NCBI GenBank assembly: GCA_039583875.1
Contig: CM077159.1
Coordinates: forward strand, 100,429,707-100,493,706
From: Platanthera guangdongensis
Lineage: Eukaryota > Streptophyta > Magnoliopsida > Asparagales > Orchidaceae
Reading direction: 5' to 3'
DNA length: 64,000 nt
Shown: positions 10,242-21,902 of the stretch, piece after piece
How positions within the stretch are numbered: the first letter of the stretch is position 1
Layout of the letters: each line of letters begins with the position of its first letter
Notes under the pieces: model-generated
Database searches by the model: none
What the model was told of the DNA's origin: nothing
The model's input: only the letters and a program-made list of their open reading frames with translations
Translations under genes and position numbers: made by a program

Positions 10242-13200
10242 TTAGTCTAAGTTTATCATACCTAGTTCAATTTTGAACCTATTAAACTTAGCTTCTTCTA
10301 AGGGCTTAGTGAACATATCAGCTATCTGATTATCAGTTCTAACATATTCAAGTGCAATATCATTTCTTTCTACATGCTCCCTAAGAAAGTGATATTTAAT
10401 CTCAATATGTTTAGTTCTACTATGTGATACAGGATTGTTAGCTATTGAAATAGCACTAGTAGAATCACAGTAAAGTGGAGTTCTACTTACCTGAAATCCA
10501 TAGTCTTCTAACTGATGTTGAATCCACAGAAGTTGAGCACAGCAACTTCCTGCAGCTACATATTCTGACTCAGCTGTGGAAATAGCCACACTGGTTTGCT
10601 TCTTACTACTCCATGAAATGAGTCTTCCACCTAGGAATTGACAGGATCCAGTAGTGCTCTTTCTATCTTCTTTGCATCCTGCAAAGTCTGCATCTGAATA
10701 GCCTGTTAGATCAAAATCTCCATTCCTAGGGTACCAGAGGCCTAGATAAGGTGTGCCCTTTAGATATCTCAAGATTCTCTTGACTGCAGTCAAGTGAGAC
10801 TCTTTAGGGCAGGCTTGATACCTGGCACAAACACATGTAGCATACATAATGTCAGGCCTACTTGCAGTCAAGTATAGTAGGGAGCCAACTATCCCTCTAT
10901 ACAAGGTTTCATCTACAGGTTTCCCTGCATCATCCTTGCTTAGAGACATACTTGACCCCATAGGAGTCTTCATGGTACTGGATGAATCCATACCATACTT
11001 CCTTATGAGTTCTAGGGTGAACTTGGACTGACATATGGATAGACCACTTCCAGTCTGTTTAACTTGGAGACCCAAGAAAAACTTCAGTTCTCCCATACTA
11101 CTCATCTCAAATTGACTTTGCATAAGCTTTGCAAACTTTTTGCAAAGGCTACTTTCAGTAGACCCAAATATAATGTCATCTACATATATTTGGACAAGTA
11201 TGACTTTGCCTCTAGATTCCCTAAGGAATAGAGTCTTATCTATTTTCCCCCTTGAGAACTTGTTCTCAATGAGGAAACTAGATAGGGTTTCATACCAAGC
11301 TCTAGGTGCTTGTTTTAACCCATATAATGCTTTCCTAAGTCTATACACATAATGAGGTAAAGTTGGATCAACAAAACCTGCAGGCTGCTCCACATAGACT
11401 TCTTCTTTCAAGTTACCATTTAGGAATGCTGACTTCACATCCATTTGGTATACCTTGAATCCTTGATAGGTTGCATAGGCCAAGAACATCCTTATGGCTT
11501 CCAGTCTGGCTACTGGAGCAAAGGTTTGATCAAAATCAATACCTTCTTCTTGCCTATATCCTTTTGCAACCAGTCTTGCTTTATTCTTAATGATGACTCC
11601 TTGTTCATCTAACTTATTCCTATAGATCCACTTTGTTCCTATCACATTGTGATCTTTAGGTTTAGGAACCAAGTCCCATACCTTGCACCTTTTGAACTGA
11701 TTAAGCTCTTCCTGCATTGCTTCAGTCCACTGTGGATCTTGTATTGCTTCTTCAAATTTCTTTGGTTCTATTTGAGACAGAAAACTTGAATATACTACAG
11801 CATTCTGATTTCTGCTCCTTGTCTGAACACCTTGTCTTGGATCTCCAATTATCAGCTCTACTGGATGATCTCTTAGATGCCTGTTGGCTGGAGGCATCCT
11901 TACTTCTGGTTGTACTTCTACAGCATCTTCATCATGCTGAGTTCCTTGTACTTCTTCAGCTCCTGGTACATGTAGTTCTCCCCCTGGACATAAGCCATCT
12001 TCTTCTACTTGCTGTCTTGCAGCAGGTACATCTTCTATGGCTAGCTTGTCCATCTTCTTAGTAAGACCTGTGGGGCTGCATACATTGCTAGACAACTCAT
12101 TGTTAATTAGTTGTGTCTCATCAAAAACTACATGCACAGACTCCTCTACAACTTGTGTAGTCAAGTTGTAGACTCTATAAGCCTTACTATTATTGCTGTA
12201 CCCAACAAACACTCCCTCTTGGGACTTGGCAGCAAACTTAGTTAGGTAAGACTTTCCATTGTTAAGTATGAAGCATTTGCAACCAAAAATCCTGAAATAG
12301 GATAGATTTGGTTTCCTGCCTTTCACAACTTCATAGGGGGTCTTGTTTAACCTTTTAGTGATGGTAGCCCTATTTATCACATGGCATGCAGTGTTAACTG
12401 CTTCAGCCCAGAAATACTCTGGCAGTGATGAATCACTTAATAGGATTCTACCAGCCTCTATCAAGGTCCTATTTTTCCTTTCAGCAATGCCATTTTGCTG
12501 AGGTGTTCTAGGTGAAGAGAATTCTTGAAATATCCCATAGTCTTCACACAGCTTTGTCATGCTTTCAGACTGAAACTCAGTACCATGGTCACTTCTAATT
12601 TTGACCACTGTACAGTTCAATTCATTCTGAATTTGCTTAACAAAACTATAGAAGACACTAGGTGTTTCAGATTTCTGCTTTAAGAAGAACACCCAGGAAA
12701 ACCTTGAGTAGTCATCAACAACTACAAAGGTATAGACCTTCCTACCTAAGCTGTGAACTGGCATTGGACCAAATAGATCCATATGCAAGAGGTATAAACA
12801 CCTCACAGCATCTTTGTTGTCTAAGCTTCTAAAGGTGGATTTAGTCTGCTTGCCCTTTTGACAAGCTGAGCAAATGCCATCTTTGACACACTTAACTTGA
12901 GGACCATTCCTCACTAACTCTTTGCTAAAGAGTTTGCTAATAGTCTTGTAATTAAGATGGGCAAGCCTCTTGTGCCATTTGACACATTGAGAGACTGTCT
13001 CATCAGCTACAAGACACACAGGAGAACCATTGTTCTCAATCATAATGTCTAAGCAGTAGACATTCCTTTTTCTATATCCAGTCAAAATGATCTCTTGATC
13101 ACTTGACCTCTTGATATGACAACCATTTTTAACAAATGAGATGTCATACCCTACATCACTTAACTGACTTATACTAATGAGGTTGTGTTTCAACCCTTTA

Positions 13201-13409
13201 ACATAAGCCACTTGAGTAATGGTAACAAGGTTTGAAGAGATGTTACCAAACCCTTTGATGATTCCTTTTTCAGAACCACCAAAGGTCACTTTAGGACCAT
13301 TTTTGATTGGAATGTAGTCCTTCAGTAGTCCCCTAGTTCCAGTCATGTGTCTGGAACATCCACTATCCAAGTACCATGTAGGGGTATGGCCACTTGGATT
13401 CACCTGCAA
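10242..13409 (-). CDS. pol: Element A pol: protease, integrase, reverse transcriptase, RNase H
   Basis: This is an uninterrupted 1055-codon frame in Ty1/copia order. Protease has DSGC at residues 15-18. The integrase zinc finger has H146, H151, C180 and C183. The integrase core has D211, D274 and E310, followed by a GKRKP-type domain near 365-415. RT has MDVKSAF at 656-662 and the catalytic YVDD at 742-745. RNase H has SDAD at 904-907, AESEY at 946-950 and CDSTSA at 981-986. It lies in the same frame as gag, separated by one TAA codon. The true start may be at that boundary through readthrough or splicing; the ATG at 13409 is only the first methionine. All catalytic residues I can check are present, so this pol could be functional. 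Confidence 0.96.
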   Translation of the reverse strand: MQVNPSGHTPTWYLDSGCSRHMTGTRGLLKDYIPIKNGPKVTFGGSEKGIIKGFGNISSNLVTITQVAYVKGLKHNLISISQLSDVGYDISFVKNGCHIKRSSDQEIILTGYRKRNVYCLDIMIENNGSPVCLVADETVSQCVKWHKRLAHLNYKTISKLFSKELVRNGPQVKCVKDGICSACQKGKQTKSTFRSLDNKDAVRCLYLLHMDLFGPMPVHSLGRKVYTFVVVDDYSRFSWVFFLKQKSETPSVFYSFVKQIQNELNCTVVKIRSDHGTEFQSESMTKLCEDYGIFQEFSSPRTPQQNGIAERKNRTLIEAGRILLSDSSLPEYFWAEAVNTACHVINRATITKRLNKTPYEVVKGRKPNLSYFRIFGCKCFILNNGKSYLTKFAAKSQEGVFVGYSNNSKAYRVYNLTTQVVEESVHVVFDETQLINNELSSNVCSPTGLTKKMDKLAIEDVPAARQQVEEDGLCPGGELHVPGAEEVQGTQHDEDAVEVQPEVRMPPANRHLRDHPVELIIGDPRQGVQTRSRNQNAVVYSSFLSQIEPKKFEEAIQDPQWTEAMQEELNQFKRCKVWDLVPKPKDHNVIGTKWIYRNKLDEQGVIIKNKARLVAKGYRQEEGIDFDQTFAPVARLEAIRMFLAYATYQGFKVYQMDVKSAFLNGNLKEEVYVEQPAGFVDPTLPHYVYRLRKALYGLKQAPRAWYETLSSFLIENKFSRGKIDKTLFLRESRGKVILVQIYVDDIIFGSTESSLCKKFAKLMQSQFEMSSMGELKFFLGLQVKQTGSGLSICQSKFTLELIRKYGMDSSSTMKTPMGSSMSLSKDDAGKPVDETLYRGIVGSLLYLTASRPDIMYATCVCARYQACPKESHLTAVKRILRYLKGTPYLGLWYPRNGDFDLTGYSDADFAGCKEDRKSTTGSCQFLGGRLISWSSKKQTSVAISTAESEYVAAGSCCAQLLWIQHQLEDYGFQVSRTPLYCDSTSAISIANNPVSHSRTKHIEIKYHFLREHVERNDIALEYVRTDNQIADMFTKPLEEAKFNRFKIELGMINLD

Positions 13410-13415
13410 AACAAA

Positions 13416-15458
13416 TTAATGAACCTTAGAACCCAAAGTAAACTTGGGTCCTTGGTGATTGTTAGTTTGCAATTTGACATAGCTACCTGCTGGCTTTCCA
13501 ACAGGTAACTTACTACCCAACTTGGCACTGGCATTGTGCCAACAATCCAAGGCAAAGTGGCCAACCTTGCCACAACACCAGCATTCAAACTTGTTGTACC
13601 TTTGCTTAGGTACAACCTTTGCTGTCTTGACTACAGCAGGCTTGTTGAATGTTGGGGCTTTGCCCTTGGACTTGGACTGATCCTGAACAGTCCTAGCTGG
13701 TTTAATAAAACCCAATCCAGCCTTTCCTTTATGATGAACAAATTCATCAATCAAGGGTAGCACTGATTTAGGTTTTGAAAACCTAGCAACTAGCTCTCTT
13801 TCCTTCTGGAGATTTGTCTCCAGTCTCTTAATTTGATCATTCTTAAATGTAATAGTACCCATCTGAATCACAGTAATGTGTTTCAGCCTGGCTACTTCAT
13901 TCAGTTTTTGATCATACTGCTTCTCAAAATCTGTTGCAGCTGCCTTGAGATCAGCAATCTCCTTTGCCTGACTTTTGGCTAGGATCTTGCTTTTCTTATA
14001 GGCTTGCAACAGTACTTGGTATTCATCTAAGAGCTGATGAATATCTCCCTCAGATTCAGAAACACTTCCATCACTTGATGAAGATGATTCTGACTCTGAA
14101 CTAGAACTGGAATCTGAACTTAAGGTTGAACTTTGTACCTGACTAGGTCCTGGCTGCTCCAGGATTTTGGTACTTTCAGTCAATGCCATCAGTCCTTGGC
14201 ACTGAACCTCTTCTTGTTCATAGATTGATTCCATGATCTGCATAAACTCTTCTTCTTCTTCAGCAAATAGCCCTATATAGGCTTCAGCATCTGTCTCAGT
14301 GTCTGAAGAAGAAATGTCTGAAAGAGTCTTCTCATTCTTTGCAACAAAGGACTTCTCCTTCTTTCCTTTGAAGTGAGTCTTCTTTTTGTCACTGGATTCT
14401 TTCCTTCTTTCAGGACAATCTGCAATAACATGACCCTGTCTATTGCAGCAGTAACACACTATCTTAGACCCAGTTGCCTTGCTAGTCTTTGTCTTTTTCT
14501 TGTCCTTCTTTGAAGGCTTCTTCTCCTGATACTGAACTTCTTTCCCTTTGGAAAATGAAGGTCTGGACCTCCACTTGTTTCTTCTTCAGGAAATTTCTTG
14601 AAAATGTCTGGTGAATGCAGCAAAGTCTTCATCACTTTCACTGCTTGTAGACTTTGTGCTAACAGACTCATCAGATTCTGATTCAACTACCTCTGGAGGA
14701 GGAGTTGATGACTTAGTCCTTCCCTTTCTAGGTACTTCTGACTTGAAGGCAACAGTCCTTTCCCTGTGCTCAGTCCTTGTTGACTTTTCCTCCTCTTTTC
14801 TCACAGACAACTGCATCTCATAAGATAACAACTTGCCAAACAGTGTGGGAGGAGGAATTTCTCCCAACTTTGCCATTTCTCTGATGGCACAGATCTTAGT
14901 GTCCCAATCTTTAGTTAGGGACCTTAAGAACTTATCATTCAATTCATAGTTTGTGAACTCTCTTCCATAGGACATGAGTTCATTAACAATTCTGTAGAAC
15001 TTTTTGTAGCATTCAGTGATGCTATCTCCTCTTCCTTGCCTAAAGCTCTCATACTCTTGATTAAGCAAGGACTTCCTATCTTGTCTTACTTCTTCAGAAC
15101 CTTCCATGTAGACAATGAGGGTATCCCACATTTCTTTTGCTGTTTTACAGTGAATAAGGTTCTGGAAGGTGGCATCATCAATTGCACTAACTAAGATGTT
15201 CTGTGCTCTTTTGTCCATTGTAGCTAGGACAATCTCATCCTTGGTCATCTCAGAAAAATCCTTTGGAGTTCTCTGTGTAGCATCCAAGACTGAAATCTTC
15301 ATGGGCACATAAGGCCCTTCTTTGACTGTGATGTAGATCCTAGGGTCAGAGGCCTCCATGAACAGCCTTACCCTTTCTTTCCAGATTCCAAAAATCTCTT
15401 TTCTGCATATGGGCAGTTTCATTGAACCCAATTCCTTGTGATTCTCTGAAGAACCCAT
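13416..15458 (-). pseudogene. gag: Element A gag with two zinc knuckles and a coiled coil
   Basis: The ATG at 15458 begins a copia-type gag (SMKLPICRKEIFGIWKERV). It reads to 14586 and then needs a short stretch in another frame before returning to the original frame, which runs to the TAA at 13416. Against copy B this looks like two compensating indels near 14575-14600. It has two CX2CX4HX4C knuckles, CYCCNRQGHVIADC and CWCCGKVGHFALDC. They are separated by about 250 residues of Ser/Glu-rich sequence and a coiled coil (QLLDEYQVLLQAYKKSK onwards). Extended gag proteins with coiled coils are typical of Sireviruses. The capsid protein would assemble particles and bind element RNA. Confidence 0.9.
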
Positions 15459-15545
15459 GATTCTTGATTTTCTTGAAACTGTGTTTTGACTTATCCTAAA
15501 TCTGCCAAACTGGATCTCCTCAGACAGTTAGTCCTTTTTGAGTAA

Positions 15546-15561
15546 CCTCGCTTTGATACCA
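15546..15561 (-). other. Primer binding site, element A
   Basis: TGGTATCAAAGCGAGG lies two bases inside the 5' LTR on the element strand. It matches the complement of plant initiator-methionine tRNA 3' ends (TGGTATCAGAGC) except for one base. Confidence 0.9.
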
Positions 15562-15563
15562 CT

Positions 15564-17687
15564 TGAAAGATATGGTACCTAAACACCTAGAGGGGGGGGG
15601 GTGAATAGGTGACATAAACCTTTTTAAAACTTTGTTGGCAGCACAACAGTTATTTCACAGATTACTACAGCTAACAGCAATTACAGAAATCAAACAGTCA
15701 ATCCACAGCACAGCACAGCAGACACACTAATTTATAGTGGTTCCCCAATCTTTGGGTACATCCACTTTCCCCCTTCGCCTATCTAGCAGTGTACTAGATT
15801 CAACCAAACTTCTCCACTATCTCAGAACCTAACAAGGTTCCTACACCTCAGGCCCAAAGCCTTACACTCAGCCACACAGGCCTACACTCAGCCACCCAGG
15901 CCTACACTCAGCCAATTGAGGCTTACACTCAGCCAATTAAGGCCTACACTCAGAGTTCTTCAACTCCTACACTCAGGCAATCAAGCCCTACCCTCAGCCT
16001 TTATAATATAGGCTTACAATTCTCTCAGATCCAATGGATCCTACAAGTTAAAATAGAAAGTACAATAGCTAACTCTACAACTCAGAAAATAAGAGAGGAG
16101 TTGAGAGATTTCTTGAAGAGTTCTTGGAAGAACTCAGCTAGATCCAAACTGACTTAGCTTCCCTCAAAGCTTCTTGATTAGAACTGAATTAGTCTGAATC
16201 TTCTGCAGTTGTTCCTTGACCTCTGCTTCTTGAAATCCAGATGACTCTGAATTCTTCTTCTCAGCCTTAGTTCCAAAGACTGAATTCTTGGTTGGAGCTC
16301 TCTCTCTCCAACTTCTTAGATCTGCAGTTGGACTGACAGATCTTCTTGTGTTGATCCTCTGTGTATCACTTCTTGATTTAATCTGATCAACTACTTTAAG
16401 TATTCTCTCAAGCTGTAACTCTTGTTTCTCAATCACAACAACAACTGTTTCTGTAAACTATGGATGCCTATTTATAGGCTTCCTTCATGGTAACCGGCTG
16501 ATCCGGTTCATAACAGACTTCTGATTTCTCTGACAGTTGCAGTAGACCGGCTGGATCGGCAGCTGTCATGTCAACCAGTCACTTCTTGAAATTCTCTAAC
16601 TGTCAGATAGTGTCGAGACTTTCTGTTCTTAAGTGTCGACACTTATAGACTAAGTGTCGACACATGTTGTGTAAGTGTCGACACAAGTCTACAAGGTGTC
16701 GACACAATTCCTTGTATGTCTCGACACAGATTCTTCTGCATGTGTCGACACTGAAATTGAGTGTCGACACAAGTCTTGTGCTTCATTCTTTAACTGTATT
16801 CTTCTAAGTGTCGACACATGTTCTTTGTGTCGACACAACTTTATGTGTTGAAACTGTCAAGTGTCGACACTGCTTCTTGGTGTCGACACAAGTCTTCACT
16901 TTTGTTTCTTCAGCTGAGTGTCGACACATTCCTTTAGTGTCGACACTTGTACTTAGAATATTTTGTAACTTTTCTGTTCTTTGCTAAGTGTCGACACAGC
17001 TCCTTGTGTCGACACTTTCTTCAAGTGTAGAGTCTTCAACTAAGTGTCGACACATTGTGCTGAGTGTCGACACTTTCTTCAAGTGTTGACTCTCCTGGTT
17101 GTGTGTCGACACATTGTGCTGAGTGTCGACACATTCCTCAAATGCTGACTCTTCTGGTTGTGTGTCGACACATTGTGCTGAGTGTCGACACATTCCTCAA
17201 ATGCTGACTCTTCTGCATAGTGTCGACACATTGTGTTGAGTGTCGACACTTGTACTTAGATTCTGCAGACTTTTGCTGAGTGTCGACACAACTCCAAGTG
17301 TCGACACTTTCTGGTGTTGACTCAGCTCTTCTAGGTGTCGACACTTCTGCTAAGTGTCGACACAGCTTTTCTGCATTCTTCTACACTGAGTGTCGACACA
17401 GCTCCAAGTGTCGACACTTTCTGTCTGGTGTCGACTCTTCATCCCAGGTGTCGACACAATGACTCCAAGTGTCGACACTGCTTGTCTGGGTGTCGACACA
17501 AGCTTTCTCAAGTGTCGACACTTTCCCTCTGGGTGTCGACACATGGACTTAGAAACTTTTAGCTTCAGTCTAGTGAATACCTAACCTGCACAAGTAACTC
17601 AAACACACATCAAATACATTATGATGTATATCATTGAGTTAGGTGAGGCTTCTTCAAATCAGGTACATTTGACCAATGTACCCAACA
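15564..17687 (-). repeat. Element A 5' LTR (2124 bp)
   Basis: It is the partner of the left LTR with the same edges and array (about 16618-17544), TATA at 16467-16478, CCGG-type palindrome at 16492-16508 and C-tract hairpin (15584-15611). I noticed only scattered single-base and G-run differences between the two copies. Confidence 0.96.
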
Positions 17688-17692
17688 GGGTC
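17688..17692. repeat. Target site duplication of element A (right)
   Basis: GGGTC, identical to 4470-4474. Confidence 0.95.
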
Positions 17693-17830
17693 ATTATAAA
17701 GCTCTGGTTAAAATTTCATCTCATTTAGAGGTGGTTTGAATTGAAATCATGCAAACCCTAGCCTTGCCTTAAAATGGATATTTTGGTCAAAAGTGCACTT
17801 TGGGTTTTGGGTGGTCAAATCACCTCAACA
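17693..17830 (+). repeat. Chromovirus 3' LTR, right remnant after element A
   Basis: This continues the interrupted LTR from 4474 and probably ends at about 17830 (CAACA). The end is set where minus-strand gag-like sequence begins and is uncertain by some tens of bases. Confidence 0.6.
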
Positions 17831-18240
17831 GAGGTTGAAATTGGGGCCACTGACTTGGCATGGCTTTTAGCTCCTCCCTTGCCCAAGCGGGCTCCTTTCC
17901 AGCTCGCCTCGGCGGCGCTTTCTCTTCTAGCAGTGTCAGGAGACGGGGAGAAGTCGTCGTGACATCGGGGCGATGATCAAACTCAGCGAGGATGGTTTGC
18001 TCGATCCTCTTCGCGAACTCTTCAAACGCATCAATTATCACAAACTAGCCACCTCGCGTGGCGTCTCCTCCTCCTGCCGAGTTGTCGACCAACTCTCCTT
18101 GCTCGCCACTATTGGCCATCTAACTCAACCTCTAAACTTTCCTCCTTGGCTGCGATCCACGCTCACCGCACCAAGTGTTGAAGCCAGGAAAAATCCTAAC
18201 CTCAGAATTTGGACCAATGCCGCCTTTGGTTACCCGCTCA
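17820..18240 (-). pseudogene. Ty3/gypsy (Tat-like) gag start and leader relic
   Basis: On the minus strand a short reading frame starts near 18125 (ANSGEQGELVDNSAGGG) and, after a stop, continues as IIDAFEEFAKRIEQTILAEF (about 18038-17980) to about 17820, where the chromovirus LTR cuts it. A GGCGGCATTGGTCC stretch (about 18209-18222), resembling the leader of Tat/Athila-type elements, lies just upstream. Assignment to Tat is an inference from style and from the Tat-like integrase at 57924-58757. No conserved gag motif is present. Confidence 0.45.
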
Positions 18241-18795
18241 GAAGCTAGATCAGACGGCTAGGGTGACTAGGATGAAGAATCAAGTCAAACAGGACCCCAT
18301 ATATTGCGGCAAGAAGGTCCCACCACGTACCCGGATGCTCGAAAGGAGCAGCCCCTTCTCAACCAAAGATGGACAAACTGGGTATGAGGGAATCTAGCTG
18401 ACAAAGTCGCAAGGTCGCGACTTGATCTCTAAGTAAAATGAATTCAAAGGCTTGGCTAGTATCCCGAAGATGAAGATTGCAAGTATCCTACCGAGGATTT
18501 CCAGTGCCTCACCTCATACCCCTGGGGTCCTATTTATAGGCAAATCTAAGGAGGGGGGTCATATTTATACCCCATCCCCCTTGGCGACTAGGCGACTTCC
18601 ATAGGAACTCGCACAGGTTGGGCGAGTATTTTGCCTAGTCGCCTACCTGGCGAGTATGCGAGGGGAGCTCGTCATACTCGCCCAGGCCTTCTATGCTCTT
18701 GCGCGCTAATGTTGACTTTTGTCTTGACTTGTTGACATTGACTTCTACTGACCTGGCTGTGGTAGGACCCATCCTCGATGAATACAGGTTGTACA
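18241..18795 (-). repeat. Probable LTR piece of the Tat-like relic
   Basis: Non-coding sequence with a minus-strand TATA block CCTATAAATAGG (18529-18540) and repeated GGCGAGTA/ACTCGCC words (about 18590-18690). These resemble the ACTCGC-rich stretch at about 55860-56000. Its right edge is about where copia pol sequence begins. LTR status is inferred from position and TATA. Confidence 0.4.
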
Positions 18796-19353
18796 GTTAC
18801 CCAATTGACATACCTAGTAAAGTCCTTCCTTCTTGTAAGATCTAGAAGGTAGTCCTCTAACAAGGTTATCCTTAGACAATTTAGCAATAGTTCTAAGGTT
18901 TATATGCCCTAATCTTTTATGTCAAAGTTCAGTTGATTTACTTATCTGCTTAAACAAACATATCTCAGTTCTAGCAGAATTAAAATTGACAAAATATATG
19001 TTACTTTGTCTAACCTCAGATAAAATAATTTTGTCATCATTGGATGTAATAAAGTATAGAGACTTATTAAATGATACCTGATAACCTTCATCATATAGTT
19101 GATTGATGTTGATAAAGTTATTCTTAAGACCTCTCACATAAGCTACCTTTCCGAAGGTAACTACTCCAACTTTGATATTGCCATATCCCTATGTCTGACC
19201 ATAGTTGGAGTCTCCAAATATGACTTTTGATCCAAGCTTTGCTTTAAAGTCTCTTAGATTAGCTTTTCTTCCTGTCATGTGTTTAGAGCACCCACTATCC
19301 AAATAACACTATTTCTCTGTGGTAGGATAGTTCTTTTCCTGTATTAAAAATAG
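18796..19353 (-). pseudogene. Element D pol fragment (protease and start of integrase)
   Basis: Minus-strand copia pol containing LDSGCSKHMTGRK (about 19300-19262), LGSKVIFGDS and a GAG-pre-integrase stretch (RGLKNNFININQLYDEGYQ, about 19134). It is broken by stops and cut at the left. Element C was inserted at 19353, and the upstream part of D (gag) resumes at 45082. Confidence 0.75.
19349..19353. repeat. Target site duplication of element C (left)
   Basis: AATAG precedes the C LTR and recurs at 45082-45086. Confidence 0.93.
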
Positions 19354-21243
19354 TGAAAGTGAGAGTTAGATCTAAAATACTCTAGAGGGGGGTGGGGGGG
19401 GGGGTGAATAGAGTATGCTTAAAAATTATTAAGAGCTATTACAGCTTTTGCTGTAAATTAAAAGTGCAGAATTAATAAACTATCAAGCAATAAACCTAAA
19501 GCACAAACACAGCAAGAACACAAGAAAATGAGGCAACCAGACGACACAAGAATTTTATAGTGTTCCCCAACCTGGGTACATCCACTCTTCTACCACCCTT
19601 GGTAGGAATCCACTCAGGTTTTTGATCAGGTGCCTGACACCAATGAGCTTTTGATCAGGTACTCAAAAATCAACCCAAGTCTTTTGATCAGGAGACTTGC
19701 AATCAAGGAATCACATTTGAAGGGAGATGACAACCCTTTACAGAGGTGGTGAGAGATGATTTTATCTTCTCTTTCTCAATATACAACTAAGAAGACTGTA
19801 GATTGATTATAACTTATGGCTCCCTCTGAAATGTAGATTGAATCAGGGAAAAACAGGAGCTAAGCATCAGGGTGATAGGTTTTCAAGCTGAATCCTTGAC
19901 CAGCAAAAATCTTCAGGAACTTCTTTGACAGATTGAACTAAGGTTGTCCTTTTGAAGTGTCCTGGAGTACTTGAAGAGAGAAGACTCTTGATATAGGTAT
20001 TGTTGTTCTTCTTCTTCAAGTGCTGATGAGCTTCTGGTCAAGATCTTCTATGTATCAAAAAAATGCCTCTTGTTGACAGAGCAGATTATTCAAGATTGAA
20101 TATTTTTTCTGTGTCCCTGTATGCTTCTCAGTAAGTTGTGCTCTGTGTGAAGATTTCTCAATGATGCATGATACTGTCTGTAAGTCTGTATCTTTGTATG
20201 TATGTTATTATTTTCTTCTCTATCTTTCAAAAATTTGAATGCATCTGTATTTAATGCTGACAGCCTTGAGAATAATCGACATTAATTTATTTCCCCAACT
20301 GTCCCATGGAAAAACGACAAGCAATAATCCTGGAGTATACCATAATTAATGCTCCTTCTAACGGATACATTCAGAGAATGTTAGAGCATTAATTACTCAG
20401 GAATTATCGTATTAGAGTGGGGACAGAAGGTCGGAAATAACTAAGTCTGGAATCATCGAACAGTTGGCAGAATTCATCGAACTGAGTCCACAGTTCGTCG
20501 AGCTGAGATGTTGTATTCGTCGACCAGATGGCTTCTGTTCGTCGAGCTGAGTTCCATGATCGTCGAGTTGGAAAGTGAACTGTTGTCTCTTTTGATCTTT
20601 GCATATTCGTCGAGCTGGTAAATATGTTCGTCGACTGGAGTTCAACAACTATTCTGGAGTTGTCAAAAATTCTGTGTGTTGACTAATATCTTGTGTGTTG
20701 ACACAAGTCTTCTGTATGATGTCGACATAGCCTTTACACAATGTCGACTGATGATCTTGGTGTCGACACAAGTTCTTCTAGTGTCGACTCAGTTGGTGTC
20801 GACATATACTCTGAGTGTCGACATAAGTCTTCTGGTTCCAGAATTCGTCGGGCAGAGAACTGAGTTCGTCGACAAGAGACTAGAGAACAGTCTGGACTTA
20901 GAATGCTGACGGTGGAGTACAAGGATCGTCGACCTGTGACTGAAGTTCGCCGAGCTCAGCTCAGAGAAAATATCTCTAAGATCGTCGATCTGAGAACGAC
21001 TATCGTCGACCTGAGTTCGACGAACGTCGAACTCATTTTACGTAGTCTCTTGAGAAATCTCTGAATCTTTAGGAAAACTCTATGTCTTGAGTCTTTGGCA
21101 GTCTGATGATGGCTTGTCCATGTGATGTTGTTACTGAGGACTTGGCCTAGACTCTAGGACACAACTTTGACCCTGGTTATACATGTTGGGTCACATCATC
21201 CTAAGTTAGTGAACCTAGCCCAAATCAAACTAGGGATCCAACA
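19354..21243 (-). repeat. Element C 3' LTR (1890 bp)
   Basis: Edges are TGAAAGTGAG and GGATCCAACA on the + strand. It holds a C-tract hairpin with stem TACTCTA/TAGAGTA (19378-19415), the conserved TTCCCCAACCTGGGTACATCC block (about 19563) and a mixed array of TTCGTCGA and GTGTCGACA words at about 20450-21040. The ORFs at 20404-20922 are read-throughs of that array. Confidence 0.93.
20450..21040. repeat. Mixed TTCGTCGA / GTGTCGACA array (element C 3' LTR)
   Basis: In the first part TTCGTCGA words stand about 22 bp apart (near 20496, 20518, 20540). In the middle (20715-20825) the words become TGTCGACA, and later TCGTCGAC and TTCGACGAA. So one LTR carries two palindrome types that share the TCGA core. 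The other LTR repeats this at about 44310-44875. Confidence 0.88.
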
Positions 21244-21258
21244 AGCTCCCCCTATTTG
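21244..21258 (-). other. Polypurine tract, element C
   Basis: AAATAGGGGGAGCT on the minus strand abuts TGTTGGATCC, the C LTR start. Confidence 0.88.
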
Positions 21259-21428
21259 GGTGAGGTCACTAATATACTCAAAATAAAAACATAAAGTAAA
21301 CAAAGCAGGAAAAAGATATATCTGGCAGAGATAATTAACACATGCAGCAGATATATTTACACAGAAGCTTTGTTCAGACAATATGAAACAGTTTAAGATA
21401 GAAAATCAGAAATAAAATGGTTCATATT

Positions 21429-21854
21429 TCACTTCTTCTGCTTCTTCTCATGATGTTTTATATCCTTGCCCTTGTCTCCTGGCTTGGTAAAGACTATTTC
21501 CCTGTTTCGATTTAAAGCTTGTTGCATAGTCATTGTCATGTCTGCAGCCCCTATAATCTTCAGAGATGTAGCTCTAGGGACCACTGCTTCAAGATATAAT
21601 TTCATATAATCATCAACATTAAAAATTTTGTTAGCCTTTTCAAACCTTTTCAGTTCTTCTCTCCTATACTTTGATATTGTAGTGTATTTAGAAATATCCT
21701 TCCCTTCAGCCTTTGCCTTGTTGATCATAGAGAGGCCTACCAGTTCCTGGAACCTGGTCATTTTAGCTGTGTTGGTTGTTTCTGGATCTTCATAAGGAAC
21801 AGGAGGAGAGGGTGGTCTTTTAGGACTTTCAGCTTGTTGATGTTATTGCTGCTT

Positions 21855-21902
<48 letters not shown>

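Larger units (their letters stand above)
4475..17687 (-). mobile_element. Element A: full-length Sirevirus-like Ty1/copia retrotransposon (13.2 kb)
   Basis: On the minus strand the order is 5' LTR (15564-17687), primer site, gag, pol, promoter-like spacer, ORF3, polypurine tract, 3' LTR (4475-6599). Both LTR ends are TG...CA on the element strand and a 5-bp TSD flanks it. The two LTRs look nearly identical by eye, so the insertion is recent. Pol is open and keeps its catalytic residues. Gag carries a pair of compensating indels and ORF3 is split across three frames. Pol order PR-IN-RT-RH identifies Ty1/copia. Long LTRs, a coiled-coil gag and an ORF after pol point to the Sirevirus lineage. 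Confidence 0.96.

Noticed and set aside
17774..18397. Plus-strand ORFs in the Tat-like relic as host gene exons
   Set aside because: They are short, have no domain, and the minus strand reads as gag-like sequence next to a leader and TATA-bearing LTR piece.
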